The notes under the pieces are model-generated. The model was given only the letters and a program-made list of their open reading frames with translations. It had not been told where the DNA came from and ran no database searches. 64,000 nucleotides of DNA from Daedaleopsis sinensis (taxonomy: Eukaryota; Basidiomycota; Agaricomycetes; Polyporales; Polyporaceae). The translations under genes and the position numbers were made by a program. The stretch's first letter is position 1. Every line of letters begins with the position of its first letter. This document shows positions 46,376 through 59,106 of this stretch, one piece after another. Where the stretch lies: contig CM066300.1 in the NCBI GenBank assembly GCA_033807695.1, positions 744,001-808,000 of the forward strand, given 5' to 3'.

Positions 46376-47195
46376 GCCATCTGTGCAACGACGTGGCGTT
46401 GCCATGCGTTACGCTCTGTATACTAGTCTCGCGAACGATGTTATGATGCGTTCTGCGTTCTGATTTCGTCTACATATCTAGTTTCGTATATTTACCCAAT
46501 GACCTGTTGTTCGCGAGTCCTGGTTCGGAATAGAATGAGATAGGTGAGCAAGGCATCGGAAATGCACCTCAACTTGACCGGCGTGCCCGACATTCTGGGG
46601 GTGGTTTCAGGTGGTTTCTTGCATCGATCAACGTCGCTCTTGCTTGCGAATTCGGAGCGATGCACGACTGGAAGATACATCAAGCGTTGGTACTGTACAT
46701 TTCGCTTCACCGCGGCGCCGGCCGCACTCCCCCGACAACGTCTCCTAGTTCGACATGGCTCATACGAGGTGTGTTGAATTTCATGGTCTGTACATAGTCC
46801 GTATACTAGCGGCATCACGATCCGGCCTCACAGTAACGCGGACGTTCGTAGATGACCTCAGAGGACGAGCTCGAGTGCACACTGACGGTAGCCCTTTGTC
46901 CATAATCCACTTCAAGTTACCGGGTCTTTCGAGCAACACGCGCATTGAGGGGGCTTTGGATATGTAGTTCATTCGTTGTTCATATCATGAGCTGAGGATG
47001 GGCTGAGCTGTAAGGTATATATCGTTGGATTGAGAGTCAGACGTTGTAGATGTCATACTTCAGATTTGAAGGTTGGTAACCCATGGAGGTCCTGGTTAGG
47101 AGCATCGTCGGACCGTGATTCCACATAGACCATGTTCCGTGGTTAGTATTCAATATAGCTATCGCACTGGATACAACAAACATGTTGCTTCGTTC
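46376..47195. other. Convergent 3' intergenic region of eIF5 and SRP68
   Basis: 820 bp between two convergent stop codons. No supported gene, repeat or RNA. It presumably holds the two 3' UTRs. Confidence 0.5.
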
Positions 47196-49349
47196 CTAAC
47201 GTCTTCCCCACCATCCACCTAGGAGACTGCTCAGGCCGCCACGCGCCTCTGCAGAGGGCTCCGGGGTAGCAGCACGCTCGACCTCTTCCACCTTCGCCCG
47301 CGACGCCTGCGTCTTCTTCTCCGCGGCCGCCTGTGGGACGGGCGCAGCGACGGACGTAGCAGCCTTCGGGGGGGCCTGCTCTATGGCCTTCCCGGCGCGC
47401 GCCTGGAGGCGGTCTATGTCGAGGTTGATGTAGTTGAGCGCGATGTCGAAGAAGAGCGGCTTCTTGTGCGTCGCGCTGCGCTCCGCGTCGAGCGCCCCGC
47501 CGTTGTGCGCAAACCAGTCCGTCTTGAAGCCCGTGCTGTCAAGCGCGAGCTCCTCGTCGAGCCGGTCGAGGTCCGCGGGTGCGACCGCGTAGAAGGCGGG
47601 GCCGCCGTCGCTGTTAGCGTTGATTGGGTCCGTGTCGAGCGTCGCAACGAGGAGCGAGCGGCACTCGCGCAGATGGATCGACGCGTGCTGGGTGAGAGAG
47701 AGAGCTTCGGCGTACTTCTTCAGAGGCGCGTAGCACCATGCGAGGTAGTAGCATCGGCGTGCCTTGGTAAAGGACAGGCGGGCGTCGACTGCGGCGGCGA
47801 GGTCCGGGCTGTCGTCGACGATGGAGAGGGTGCGCATCTGCTCGAGAGACTGGAGGACGGTGTCGAGGAGCTTGACGATCGCGGGATAAAGGCGAGCGTC
47901 GACCTGGACTTTCCTCCCGGATGCGTGCCCGGAATGGCTCTTCTGAGCGACGTGGAGCTGATGTAGCAAGGCGGACGTGATGAGAAGATCCCGCTGTACA
48001 CGTCGGGCGAGGAGGTGGTAGACGATGAAGGCATGTACGAAATGTATGTCTCGTGTCCCAGCAGTAGCCGTGGCACCGCTCAGCTTCAATTATGTCAGCT
48101 CAAAACCGAGTGTCAGGACCTGCAGGATGGCACACCTTTTGCGCTTCGACGAGCTTCCGCGCGACATCCTCCGCCTCGCTCAAGGCGAGAAGGATCGCGT
48201 CGTAAGAGGCGACACTACGCTTAGACCTGGCGCCCTTGCCCGTCTTCCCCTTCTTGCTCGCGTCGGACTTCGGTTGGTCGCCCTTGTCATCTGCTTCAAC
48301 AAGTCTTTCTTGCGCTTCCTGCACCTTGAGGAGCACATCCACCAGCTCTGGATTGCGCACGGGCACAGGCTCGTCCTCCCAGAAGAGTTCCCTCAGCTTT
48401 CCCCTGTCCTGTCCACCGGCCCCACTTTCCTCCTTCAACTTTGCAACAATCTCGTCCCAGCCATCGACCAGCTTCCCGCGATTCTTGGGTGACAGATCCG
48501 CGACAACAGCGTCCACGTCGTAGGCCTTCTCTCTGCGGAGCTCGTGGGCCGAGTGGCGGATTTCTGGGCCGATCTCGTCCGCGAAGGTGATCGCGAGAGC
48601 CTGCGCACGGCTCGTCGTCGCAGCGGCCGCGAGCTCGTCCAACAGGTTGCGGGCAACGGAAAGCATCGCGACTGCGTCAGAGAACTCGTATCGCTGGCGT
48701 TGCAAGCGTCCGTTCAGGATCAGGCTGTACGTCGTGACTTGAGCGAGGTCTTCCGCAGAGAGACGGCCTTGGGCGTAGAGGGCGCGGCAGTGCGCGACGA
48801 GCTGCCTGGTCCAGTGCGTAGCGCGTACCATGCGACGCATGGCGTGCTTGCGGTGAGAGGAGGACTTCTTTTCAGCATCTTCTGCAGCGGGGCCTGTGGA
48901 AGACTTCGCGTTGGACGCGAGTTTGAGAGATTCCTGGTGCAATTCTTGCGAGTGTGCCCATGCCCGTTCTGCCTCGAAGAGGAGCAGTTGTAGACTGATT
49001 ATCTTCAGAAAAGAATTATTGCAGAGACGCATTCCACTCACTGTCCCTCCTTGATCATCTCGAGAGTAAGTGGAGGCAATTTCTTGAACTCGCGACCTTT
49101 CCCATATGTCATCTTCAGCGACGAGCGCAGTCGATGGGTTCGGTTGTAACAGTGTTTTCTAACCATGATGTTGAGTCCTGGACATACTTCAAGGATGTCA
49201 AGACATACCTATAGCGTTCATAGTCGTTGTACCGGAGGCCATATGCGTTCCGCTGCTCGTTCGTGATCAGGAGCGCTGCCCTCGAGGTCAGACTAGGGAC
49301 AATCATGTATCGCGCGCAGATACGCACCCTGGAAGTGTAACGTCGACAT
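47196..49349 (-). CDS. SRP68: Signal recognition particle subunit SRP68
   Basis: A multi-exon gene encoding about 610 residues. SRP68 with SRP72 binds the SRP RNA and supports targeting of nascent secretory and membrane proteins to the ER. The N-terminal RNA-binding tetratricopeptide-like domain is recognisable: LLITNEQRNAYGLRYNDYERYR, then KHCYNRTHRLRSSLKMTYGK across an intron, then REFKKLPPLTLEMIKEG. A long helical middle follows (FEAERAWAHSQELHQES; MRRMVRATHWTRQL). The C-terminal part has ARRCYYLAWCYAPLKKYAEAL, FFDIALNYINLDIDRLQAR and an end GLSSLLGGWWGRR, as in other fungal SRP68 proteins. The start at 49349 (MSTLHFQG) is inferred because its exon ends in phase with the next one. Confidence 0.93.
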
Positions 49350-49554
49350 GCTCGGCGATAGATACGTTCTGAACGCGCGAGATTTTGGTAGAAAGTGCTA
49401 GCAGGTGCGCGATGGTAGGTGAGGGTCCGAGACAAGTTGCATACGCGGCTATCAGCCACTACTTTTACGCCGACCACCACGACCTCCACAAACCCATCTC
49501 TATCAACGACCTCTTTCTGCTTCACGACTTGACACCGCTCCTCTGACCTCCAAC
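49350..49554. promoter_or_regulatory. Shared divergent promoter of SRP68 and GET3
   Basis: Only 205 bp separate the two start codons, and both genes point outward. No distinct TATA box was identified. Both products act in delivering proteins to the ER membrane, so joint regulation is plausible but not shown. Confidence 0.5.
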
Positions 49555-50923
49555 ATGGCTGAAGAATTGCTTGAGCCCACTCTCCAGAACATCCTCGACC
49601 AGAAATCCCTTAAGTGGATCTTTTGCGGCATGTCTTTCGGCTACTTCCCCACAATATGTAACTGATGTTCCTCTCCGCGATAATCAGGTGGCAAGGGTGG
49701 TGTCGGTGAGTGAAGGAGAGCTGTTCGATGCTCAGAGGCGGAGTCTCATGTGAGATTTTGGGTCAGGAAAGACCACAACGTCCTGCTCCCTCGCTATCCA
49801 ATTGGCTTCTTGCCGTGAATCCGTCCTCCTGATCGTGAGTGCTCTGAACTATTCTGTACGCGCATACATAGACAGTCAATCAAGTCTACGGACCCCGCAC
49901 ACAACCTGTCAGACGCGTTTGGCCAGAAGTTCTCGAAAGAGGCGACAAAGGTCAATGGCTTCGACAACCTCTCCGCAATGGAGATCGACCCGACGAGTGC
50001 TATTCAAGAGATGGTCGAACAGTGTATGTGTCTATTCATCTGCACAAAGCCACCCCCCTCATCGCGCATCAGCGGACTCGAACGGCATGATGGGTAGCAT
50101 GATGCAGGACCTCGCCTTTGCCATCCCCGGTGTGGATGAGGCCATGAGCTTTGCTGAGATTATGAAGTGCGTTCCTTCATGTCCTATCTTGTCACAACGC
50201 GAAATATCGACGCGCCTCAAAGGCATGTCAAGTCCATGGAATACTCCGTCATCGTCTTCGATACAGCACCTACCGGACACACGCTCCGCTTCCTCTCGTT
50301 CCCGACCGTCCTCGAGAAGGCTCTTGGCAAGCTCAGCGCGTTGAGCGGACGAATTGGGCCCATGATCAGCCAGATGACAAGCCTGATGGGTGGCCAAGCC
50401 GACGCGCCCGAAGACATGTTCGCAAAGCTCGAGTCGATGCGTGCTATCATCACGGAAGTGAACACGCAGTTCAAGGATCCTGTTAGTTGCTCTCGTCCTC
50501 GTCTCCCTCTACGATCAGAATTCATCCGTCTTCGTATCACCAGGAAAAGACCACGTTCGTTTGTGTTTGCATCTCCGAGTTCCTGTCCCTGTATGAGACA
50601 GAGCGGCTGGTGCAAGAGCTTACGCAGTATGAAATCGATACGCACAACATCGTGGTCAACCAACTCCTTTTCCCCAAGCAAAGTATGTTCATGTTCCTCC
50701 CGCCCACGCCGCTAGCACTCTAACACATCCACTAGGCTCGAATTGCGAACACTGTCAAGTACGACACAACATGCAACAGAAGTATCTGCGGGAGGCGCAC
50801 GAACTCTACGACGAGTTCTTCCATATTGTGCAGCTTCCCCTCCTCACAGAAGAGGTTCGGGGGCCGCAGAAGCTCAAGGAGTTCAGCAAGATGCTCGTCA
50901 CTCCGTATTCTCCCGCTGCGTAG
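49555..50923 (+). CDS. GET3: ATPase GET3 (guided entry of tail-anchored proteins)
   Basis: At least seven exons encode an ArsA-family ATPase of about 330 residues. It carries tail-anchored membrane proteins from the cytosol to the GET1/GET2 receptor at the ER. Visible motifs: deviant P-loop GKGGVGKTTTS, built from three exons with an intron inside the P-loop coding sequence; switch [35 protein letters not shown]; a helical client-binding region rich in Met ([34 protein letters not shown]); and the dimer zinc site CEHC in [16 protein letters not shown]. It ends [11 protein letters not shown]. All catalytic and zinc residues are present. It is convergent with the F-box gene, 101 bp away. Confidence 0.96.
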
Positions 50924-51024
50924 ACTACAATCGCAACAAGTGGAAGCTGTAGCATATCGGACATTACATTGGATGCATAGTGCGCGTACGTCGCGTCGTC
51001 TGAGAGAGCCCGCCCCGGACACTG

Positions 51025-52830
51025 TCACCACAGGGCACCGTGCCATAGCTGCCGACTCCCGTACACCCCGGCCTTAGGCTCTATACAGCTCTTCGGTAGG
51101 ACGAGCTCGGGCGGACCATGCACGTGCTCTACCTGCACCGTCGCAAAATGCGCACGCAGCGCGTGCAGATCTCCCTCGTCGGGAACGAGGTGCGGGGCGG
51201 TGCGCACGACGAGGTGCGCAAAGTAGTAGTACGCGCCCGTCTTGAGCTGCGCGAGCAACCCGGTGAAGGGCAGCGCTTTCAGGACGAACGACGGGCTCTT
51301 CCGGGGCTCGTCGTAGAAGCACAGACAGAGCGTCTTGAGGTGCGGCGACTCGCGGAAGAACGGGTCGTGCGCGGACGAACACACGTTCAGGTCAGGCACG
51401 AACTCAAGGCCGCCGTGACGGAGGTACCGAGCATGGTCGTACGCCAACGTGAGTGTCTCGAGCGATGGCAGCGCGGCTATTACAGGTTGCAGATTATCAA
51501 GGTAGGGGTGAAAGTGCGGCGTCGAGCATAGCACTTGCACTTCTCTAATACTTGACAGGCGCGGTGCATCGGCGAGGAGCAGTCGGAATGAGTTGAATAC
51601 TGAATCTCTGTACTCAGGCTTCCGCACGAGGTCTGACATCAGGGGCTGCGAGGCGATTCGGGCTGCTTTGGTAGCTCCGATCGCAGTGAGAGAGGCCACG
51701 AAGCTAGTGCCTGATTGGTCGTCACGTTCATCGAAGTTTGCTACGAGAGTGTGGCTGTTGAGCAATTGCTGAGAGAAGCCGGGTATGAAAGCGGTGTAAC
51801 TTGCTACATCGAAATAATAGAGATCACGTTTGAGAACCTGTACGTTGGGGCCATCCTGGCGATGCTGGATGAGGTTCAGATAGAAGGCCAGGTGTTCTCC
51901 CGGACCGATGTCAAAGAAGGTGACTCTACAGAGGTGACTGAGAGGAGGAAGTGGAGTGGGCGGTGGACCTTCTGGGTAGGGGTGGCCTTGGTGGAGAGCT
52001 GCGAGTACGAGGGCTTGAAGATTCGGACAGTGCCGTAGGACCTGGACGATCGCACTGTGGAGACCACCCATGAAGATGTCGCACAATGCTAGATGTGTAA
52101 GACGCGGAAGATCGACCGCCGGGAGGAGCGGTGCACCCTGGACGTGGATATCCTGCAAGGTCCTGCTAGCCGATGCGGATATAGGCAGCGTGTACGTTAC
52201 CCATTTGTGCATAGAGCCTGTTTCACCATCGACTGCGTATGACAACAGCGCAGGGTGCTCGAGTTCTAAGAGCGACTGCAGATATTTCATGTGCTTCTGT
52301 CCGATTTGCATGACTCGGAGCTCTTCGATTCGGTGGGCGTGGGCAGGGTAGAAGTCGTAGAGAATTTCTGTGAATCCTTTGGTCGGATAGATCACAACGA
52401 CGAGACCTGGGGAGGGATCTCCGCTTCTCGACAGAACTCTGCTCGGAAAGTATTTGGCATCGGTCACAATGGTCTTCCATAACATCTTGTCCGACAATAC
52501 GATCTTGCGCAGGTACCGACAGGTTCGAGAGACCGGGACGATCGTTGTCACGTCAACCGCCATGCTAGCCCACATAGATTCTGGCTGGTAATCGGCGCTC
52601 TCGCGTCGGTGTAAGGGCTCGGGGACCCAGGACAAAATGAGTCGCAGGACCTCCACGGGAAGGCTGAGGAAGGTTGTGCGTTTATTCTTCTCCTGTCGAA
52701 GGATACAGATTGCCTCCATCAACAGGTCGTGGCAGCCATCGATCTATACAAATAGCATGTCAGCAGTTGAGCTTGTGTGATGGCAGGTATATGTATGATC
52801 ATCACATACAGTGTCAGGATCGCTAGCCAT
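51025..52830 (-). CDS. F-box protein with leucine-rich-like repeats
   Basis: Two exons. A seven-codon first exon (MASDPDT, ATG at 52830) joins through a 65-bp intron to the long exon that continues IDGCHDLLMEAICILRQEKNK. The F-box is FLSLPVEVLRLILSWVPEP...VSRTCRYLRKIVLSDKMLWKTI (about residues 35-100), the part that binds Skp1. The remaining 480 residues hold irregular leucine-rich segments such as LTHLALCDIF and LETLTLAYDHARYL, expected to form a substrate-binding arc of an SCF ubiquitin ligase. It belongs to a family greatly expanded in Agaricomycetes; substrates are unknown. Two decayed relatives lie at 59107 and 60377. Confidence 0.88.
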
Positions 52831-53472
52831 CACAGTGAGCACTGGTTGAGGAGGGACCTGAAGCCGAAAACGCGTACTTACAGCAAGTCTACGCGCAGCT
52901 GCTCTAGAATTGTCTCTGCCATGCCAATGATTCCCGGATCTCTTGACCGAGTGCCAGTGGTCAGCATGTTGTTATTCATGTTGCGCCCGGCACCCAGAAC
53001 TTCACTCCGGCTTTATGAGCTACTATCCGCCAAGTTCCTTGTTCCGAGAGAAGACATGTCAGAGTATTGAAGCTGGTTTCAAGCATCATCGACTCATCGG
53101 GTAGCCGAAATCACTCACGGAGCTCTAGGTTGCAACTTGAAATAGTTCAAGTTACGAGCAGTCGACGTCGCGGTTCTAATCTGCTCGCTGAGACAGGCTA
53201 TGAATGTTGGCACTATGGTGCACGTCTTGACCTGTCTTGACGTCCTTCGCCCGTATCACGTGACACCATTCTCCGTCGTCCGAGACGCGTGTGGTTCAGG
53301 ACGCGACCTTTGTTCTCTCTTGTTTCCTTCCTTCTGCTTCTCCTGCTCCCACTCATTCCTTCTCTCGCCACATTGTCGTCTCATCCTATCTACCTACGAC
53401 GGACTGTGCCAACTGCTGAGATCCTGATATATTCAAATTACCAAACGACTTTGTCGGAATACTACGCACAAT
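52831..53472. promoter_or_regulatory. Divergent upstream region of the F-box and NIC96 genes
   Basis: 642 bp between two divergent start codons. A CT-rich stretch (about 53310-53400: TTCCTTCCTTCTGCTTCTCC and similar) precedes the NIC96 start. No other feature was recognised. Confidence 0.4.
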
Positions 53473-56400
53473 ATGGCGGCAGACCTGTCTGCAGTGCTGA
53501 ACGGGACCAAGGCGCTGACATCTCACCTCTCGCGTTCCGACTTGCCATCTGTCAAGCTTTCTCTTGATCAGATTGAAGCGCAGTCAAGGAGACTAGTCCC
53601 GAGGCAGCCAGGGACTTCAGCAGACACTAGTCGAGCGTGCGTGTTTATCGCTTGTAATAATCGGGCCCCGATAACACTACTCTGTCCTTCAGGAACTACT
53701 TGCTTGCCCAGGCTCACGTCGATGCACCCGCGCTCGCGAACTCTATTGCACACTTAAACACTCAGACCACCTTCTCGCCACTGCAGGCGCTTCAGGACAC
53801 CGATGTTGCCGGGTACCTTCGCCATGCACACGAGCAGAATCTCATTTCGACCATTGAAGAGGGCAGGCGGGAGACGCAGGAGGAATTCTACCGTGTGTTG
53901 GAAGATCGCGGGCGGAGAGATTGGGAGGCGCGCAAGAAACGCGTGTTTGAGCAGCTCGGTGCACGCGTTGGAGGGGAGAACCGGGCAGTGACAGATCTCA
54001 AGAAGAGTACGCATGGAAAAAATCTGCTATCTGTGAGTTTTGTTTTGGGGGAGATAGTCAATGGGATGCGAGACCTGCATCTGACTAGATGTATAGGCAA
54101 GTGTCGGCCCTGCTCCCAATCTACAAATGCAGAGCAAGATGATGGCGTACGACCGTGTTGTCTCCGAGCTGAACACTGCGAGGCTGCGCGGAACGTCCTT
54201 CCCAATCGTACATGCACTCATTCAAGCATCCCTGTCCGCCAACCCTGACGTGAGTAGCATGAAACCATTTCCTCTGGCTCGATTACAATAATGCCCTACA
54301 ACCACCAGCTTCGCTCCCTACAAATCACCCAAAACTTTCATGTACTCTCCAAAATCACCGGAGAGCCACCTGCTCTTCCTCCCATAGCCCATGCAGGTGC
54401 ACATATCCTTAACGCACCACTCATCGAGCGGAAGCTCGCGCGCGCATACCTGGGTGACCCGGAGTCAAGAGATGCAATCGAGCTCCGCAGGCAGATCGCC
54501 AAAGGCGCGCGCGAAGCTCTTGAGGAGCAATACTGGGACGTCATCGAGCGTACACTTCAAGCACGTCCCACCGAGGCACGTCTAGGAGGCGACCCAAGTG
54601 TATCCAACAAGATCAGAGCGTATGTGCTAGTGAGGCATTACCGGAATGGCGAATGGGAGGACAGGATAGAAGTAGGCTGGATCCCCGGCCCGAACAATAC
54701 AGCACTGACGTCGACTTCGTATAGCTCGTTGCGGGCCAGCCTCTTTGGGCGAAACTGTTCTACCTTGTGCGGACTGGCCACGCACAGGAAGCCCTGGAAG
54801 AAGCAGTGCGATATCAGCAAGCTATTGAGCACCGCGAGTCTAGCTTCCTAAGTCATCTGCGAGCGTGGGTTGAGTCGCCCGAACGACGGTGCGTATATAT
54901 TCATCACTTCTGTTGCGAGTTGTTACTGATACATTGTAGGCTACCCAAACCGCACCGTGACCAGTTGCACGCCGCATACAACGCGCATATGCTGCATTCT
55001 TCCACTGCCGACCCGTTCAAGCTGGCGCTCTACAAGCTCATGGGCAAGATCGACCCAGCTCGCCGAAGCGTCGCTCAAGTGACAGTCACTACCGAAGACT
55101 GGCTCTGGTTCCAGCTCGCGATGGTAAGGTTTTATTCTCATTTAGCCAACGATGATATGACACTGACGTCCATCAGGTTGAGGAGGATGAGTTTGGCGGC
55201 TTGAGGGGCTTGGCTGAGGTGCTCTTGAACTATGGCGAACGGCATTTCGATGGCGCGCCAGGGCAGAAGGGCGCCAAACGGGGAGTCTGGGCTGGTGTTT
55301 TGCTCATGTGTGGGCAGTTCGAGAGGGTTGGTATTCAAAAAGAAATCCGTTCGCAACACCTTGCTGACAGTTCAACAGGCGGTCGCTGCTCTGTGGGACC
55401 ACCACGAGACCGAGGTGGAGGCCGTCCACCTCGCAATCGCACTTGCGTACCACGGTCTGCTTCGTGTTCCATCGCGAGCAGAGACGTCAGATGTCACACC
55501 CTGTAAGTGTCTCCACACTCCTCGCACGGTGAAAAGCTGATTGACCTGACTCGCTACCGTCATAGTGACCCTGTCACCGACATCACCCCCCGCGCTCAGT
55601 TTATCCACACTGGTATGGCGTTATGTTCGTCAATTTGTGCGTATGGATGCGCGCGAAGCCCTACAATACGTCTACTGCGTATGTCTCAGTTCCGACCAGC
55701 CCGGTGGTGTCGGTAAAGAACAGGTGGAGAACGCATGGGAGCTCGTCCGCCGGATCATCGTGCTCGCGAACACGGGCGCAGCTTGGGAAGAGCTCGTTGG
55801 TGGATTCCGGCCAGACGGGACACGATTCGTACGTCTTCCTTGTCCATCATCCTTTGGACTACTCCGTCTCATACAACTCCTAGAGCGGCGCCATTGAACA
55901 AAGCGCGACCCTGCTGAAACTCGAGGACTCACACGAGTACAATGAGCACATCCTCGTGCGCGCGGCCAAGTCGTCTGAAGAGGCAGATCGCATCCCTGAG
56001 GCGATCAAGCTTTACAATCTCGCCGGTGACTACGCTACCGTCATTGGGGTGCTCGCGCAAGCACTAGGAAACACGATCGCCCAGCCGAGCGTCGACGAAA
56101 AGGCGCGCGGGATCGAGCGGACTGCAGCGGACATCCTCAAGCACTACGAGCGGACGAATAGGGCGGTGGGCAAGGAGCGGGACGCAGTCATCCGGCTGCT
56201 TAGGGTCAGGGAGGCGATGGACGCCAAGGATGCCGGGCGGGTCGAGTCTGCGCTGGAGGTGCGTCTTTTGCTTCCTCATTCTGTCTGAAGCGACTGGTGC
56301 TTAACCCGACGGACCTATAGCTAATACAGTCGACGGACCTCATCCCGATGGACGGGGACGTGGCGAAGATCACGAAGCGGGCGGAGGAGTTCCGCGAACT

Positions 56401-56704
56401 GCCGGACGCGCTGCAGCGGAACCTGCAGACGTTCCTCACGCTCACGATGGACATCCTCGCCGCCGTGCACCAGAAGATGAAGGCGTCGGGCTTGCCAGAT
56501 GCCACGCGGCAGATGGTGCGTCTCTCTCTCCCTTTCCGTCGCCGCTGTCTTGCTAACTGGGCCCTTGGAACCTCGTGATAGACACACGCATCGCTGCGCA
56601 AAAAATCGAGGTCGCTGATCATCTTTGCGGGCAACCTCAAGTACCGGATGTCGCCCGACGTGTACTCGTACCTTGCACGACTGGATGTGGAGATTGCTTT
56701 GTAG
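53473..56704 (+). CDS. NIC96: Nucleoporin NIC96 / Nup93
   Basis: More than ten exons, joined in phase, encode about 800 residues. Nic96/Nup93 is a structural scaffold of the inner ring of the nuclear pore and anchors the Nsp1 complex through its N-terminus. Seen here: an N-terminal helical region with LQALQDTDVAGYLRHAHEQNLISTIE, the conserved Nic96 start of the alpha-solenoid; LARAYLGDPESRDAIELRRQIAKGAREALEEQYWDVIE; LWAKLFYLVRTGHAQEALEEA; VTVTTEDWLWFQLAMV; EALQYVYCV; RIPEAIKLYNLAGDY; and the terminal block SLIIFAGNLKYRMSPDVYSYLARLDVEIAL. The last exon is read in the frame after ATCATC, because that restores the family C-terminus. No truncation was seen. Confidence 0.93.
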
Positions 56705-57012
56705 CTGCTATGGCGTTTTATTTGTATGATGATGCTTACGACTACTCTAATATGAACAGACGCAGTAGCCTTGGTCTTGTTGAGATTTGGATGTCTCTCT
56801 GTGCACTCTTACGCTTACGTTGAATCTGTCTGCAATGCAAACTCGAAAGCATTACAAGAATCAGTGTTCTAGGCAAGCTGATGTCTACCGTACTTCATAT
56901 GATACTACATAGTACTGTGTAGCGCGCGCTCATGTGCTTTGATGGATGCGCGCTATATTCAACACTTCTCTGAGCCTCTCTCTCTCTTTCACTTCGTACT
57001 TCGGGTCTGGCC
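56705..57012. promoter_or_regulatory. Intergenic region between NIC96 and SMN
   Basis: 308 bp between a stop and the next start on the same strand. A CT repeat (CCTCTCTCTCTCTTTC) lies about 30 bp before the SMN ATG. Nothing else was seen. Confidence 0.4.
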
Positions 57013-58106
57013 ATGCGTCCCATCATATCCTACGACGATATCGCCTCGCAGCCTTCGCAGCCTCTACCTGTGAAGCCTCAGGCAAGCTCACAGGTTCAAC
57101 CACCAGCGAAGAAACGTAAGACGTCTCAAAATCAGAGGCAAGGAGGCCAAGGTGGCGGTAGGATGCAGCCTCAGCACTGGGACGATCCCGGAAACCAAGG
57201 TATGCAGGTCAGCTACGACGACGCTCCTATCACGTCGGTACCATCTCTGGCGAACGCTGGCAAGAACCCGAGTGCGGACCCTGACGAGGGAATGGAGGAG
57301 TATTACGAGGAAGAGGAGGAGGATGAGAGCAGGGAGCTCACACACGAGGAGCTTTGGGATGACTCTGCCCTCATCGACGCGTGGAACAGCGCCGCGGCCG
57401 AGTACGATGTGAGTGCTCATGTCTTCCGTAGCCGTGTTGAGCGCTGACCTCGTCATCTCCATCACTGTCTCGTGCTAGGCATACCACGGCCCAGGCAAGA
57501 AGTGGAAAGAAGAGCCTGTGAACAAATCCCCTCTGTACGTTGGCGGCCATCGCATACATCGCGCGCGAATGCTGACCATCACTCGAAGCAGCTGGTATAA
57601 CATCCCACGCGCCCCCTCCTCCAAGTCAAAAGGCAAGGCAAAAGCGAACGCACCAGTCGCACAAAACGGCACGCACGTGGACGAAGCCGACCCAGTCGAA
57701 GGACTCGGAGGGGATTCCGCGCCGCTCAACTTTGACACGTTCGTCCCTACCCACGACCCATCTCTCGCTGCAGCATCGGCGGCGGGCCCGCTGCTGGGTG
57801 TACCGGCCACGGACGGGATGCCTGGTGCCGGTACCGGGGCAGAGGTGACAACCGTGAGCCAGGACGAGGCATTCTCGCGTGCTATGAGTGCAATGTACTG
57901 GAGCGGGTACTGGACGGCTGTTTACCACGTCAGTTCCTCTCTCGATTGCATCCTACCGATACTAAGTGTGTATACTACAGTGCCGACGACATGGTTCTGC
58001 CCCGCAAGGGACTACAGAAGAAATCGCCGAATTTCAGGACGACGGCGGCGTCGAAGAAGACGAGGGCGAGGGCGAGGGCGAGGAGCTGCTCCCTGCGCAG
58101 CGATGA
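57013..58106 (+). CDS. SMN1: Survival motor neuron (SMN) homologue
   Basis: Four exons encode about 300 residues. SMN with Gemin2 assembles Sm rings on spliceosomal snRNAs. The Gemin2-binding helix is LTHEELWDDSALIDAWNSAA, continuing AEYDAYHG across an intron. Near the C-terminus is the oligomerising YG box, SRAMSAMYWSGYWTAVYH, followed by an unusual acidic tail (GVEEDEGEGEGEELLPAQR). Between them is a low-complexity linker, and no Tudor domain can be found. That is the arrangement known for the fission-yeast protein. The N-terminus MRPIISYDDIASQ is an additional disordered stretch of about 110 residues compared with the yeast form. Confidence 0.9.
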
Positions 58107-59106
58107 GAGTGGACGGCGAACTGGCGGAATGTCTCTCGTTCTCCTGTAGGTGCACGTTCATTGAATGGAAAGAACCATCCATGCTTACACTCCCCGTGGA
58201 TGTGTTCGATGCGTTCGCCATCCACCAAAAGCCACTTGCTGCTATCCAGTATCGATCGTCTGCCAAGGTGAGTTAGTACCGGCTATTGTAGGTGGGTTTC
58301 TTTTTTTTTTGCTATATGCAGGACCCGTTCAGTGCTGTTTGCCATCGATTACGTATGGAACATGCCGACTATTGCGTCCAGTGCACTCTTGCGCTGTTCT
58401 TGACTACCCTCTTCTGTGAAAGGTTCTCTGAATCTTTTGGCTGTCTGCACCAGTCCTGGAGTGTTCGGCGAGTTGATGATTAAATCACGAGGTCTTCTGC
58501 CAAGTTCTGCGGCAGTGCACGACTTATCCAACACGGTTACCTCCAGTACCCACACGTTGACCTAAAACTAGTAGTTCCTCTCTCCTAGCATCCAGTCGCT
58601 GGTTCGTACGAGTGAGTTGAAGTTGTGCAAAATCTTTAAGGCTACGGTGGTCTGTGCAGCCTTAATACAAATATACCTATGAACTGCCATGATCAAACTG
58701 ACGTCTGCCAACAGAACATTATGTCCGTAGACCGACACATTACTGGGCCACGCTCAGTTTCCCTTACCCTTCGTCATCTCCTATCGCACGACGTGTATCA
58801 ATATACCCCGACCACGCTCTACCCCTATCTTACTTGCCGATACTTCGTGACGTAGCGCTCCCTCCCGCAACACCTAGAAGGATGCTCCCGCCATGTCTTC
58901 AGCATGGCTTCGACATCCACACCGCCGCTCTTGCATCATACCAAATTTATGCACACCCTCTATCTCGGATTCAAATTCAGAGGTTCTACGGTTGATACTA
59001 CACCCCTTCCATGCGATGCTTTGGCCATCAGGTATGGCCGCAAGACATCCCATGCGACGAGGCTCCCCGACCCTGCATCTGCGACGCGTAGATCGTGAAC
59101 GTCCCC
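58107..59106. other. Intergenic region, no gene seen
   Basis: A T12 run lies near 58301. Between about 58890 and 59106 the DNA may be further decayed F-box sequence (LLHHTKFMHTLYLGFKF in one frame), but alignment is too poor to annotate. Confidence 0.4.
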
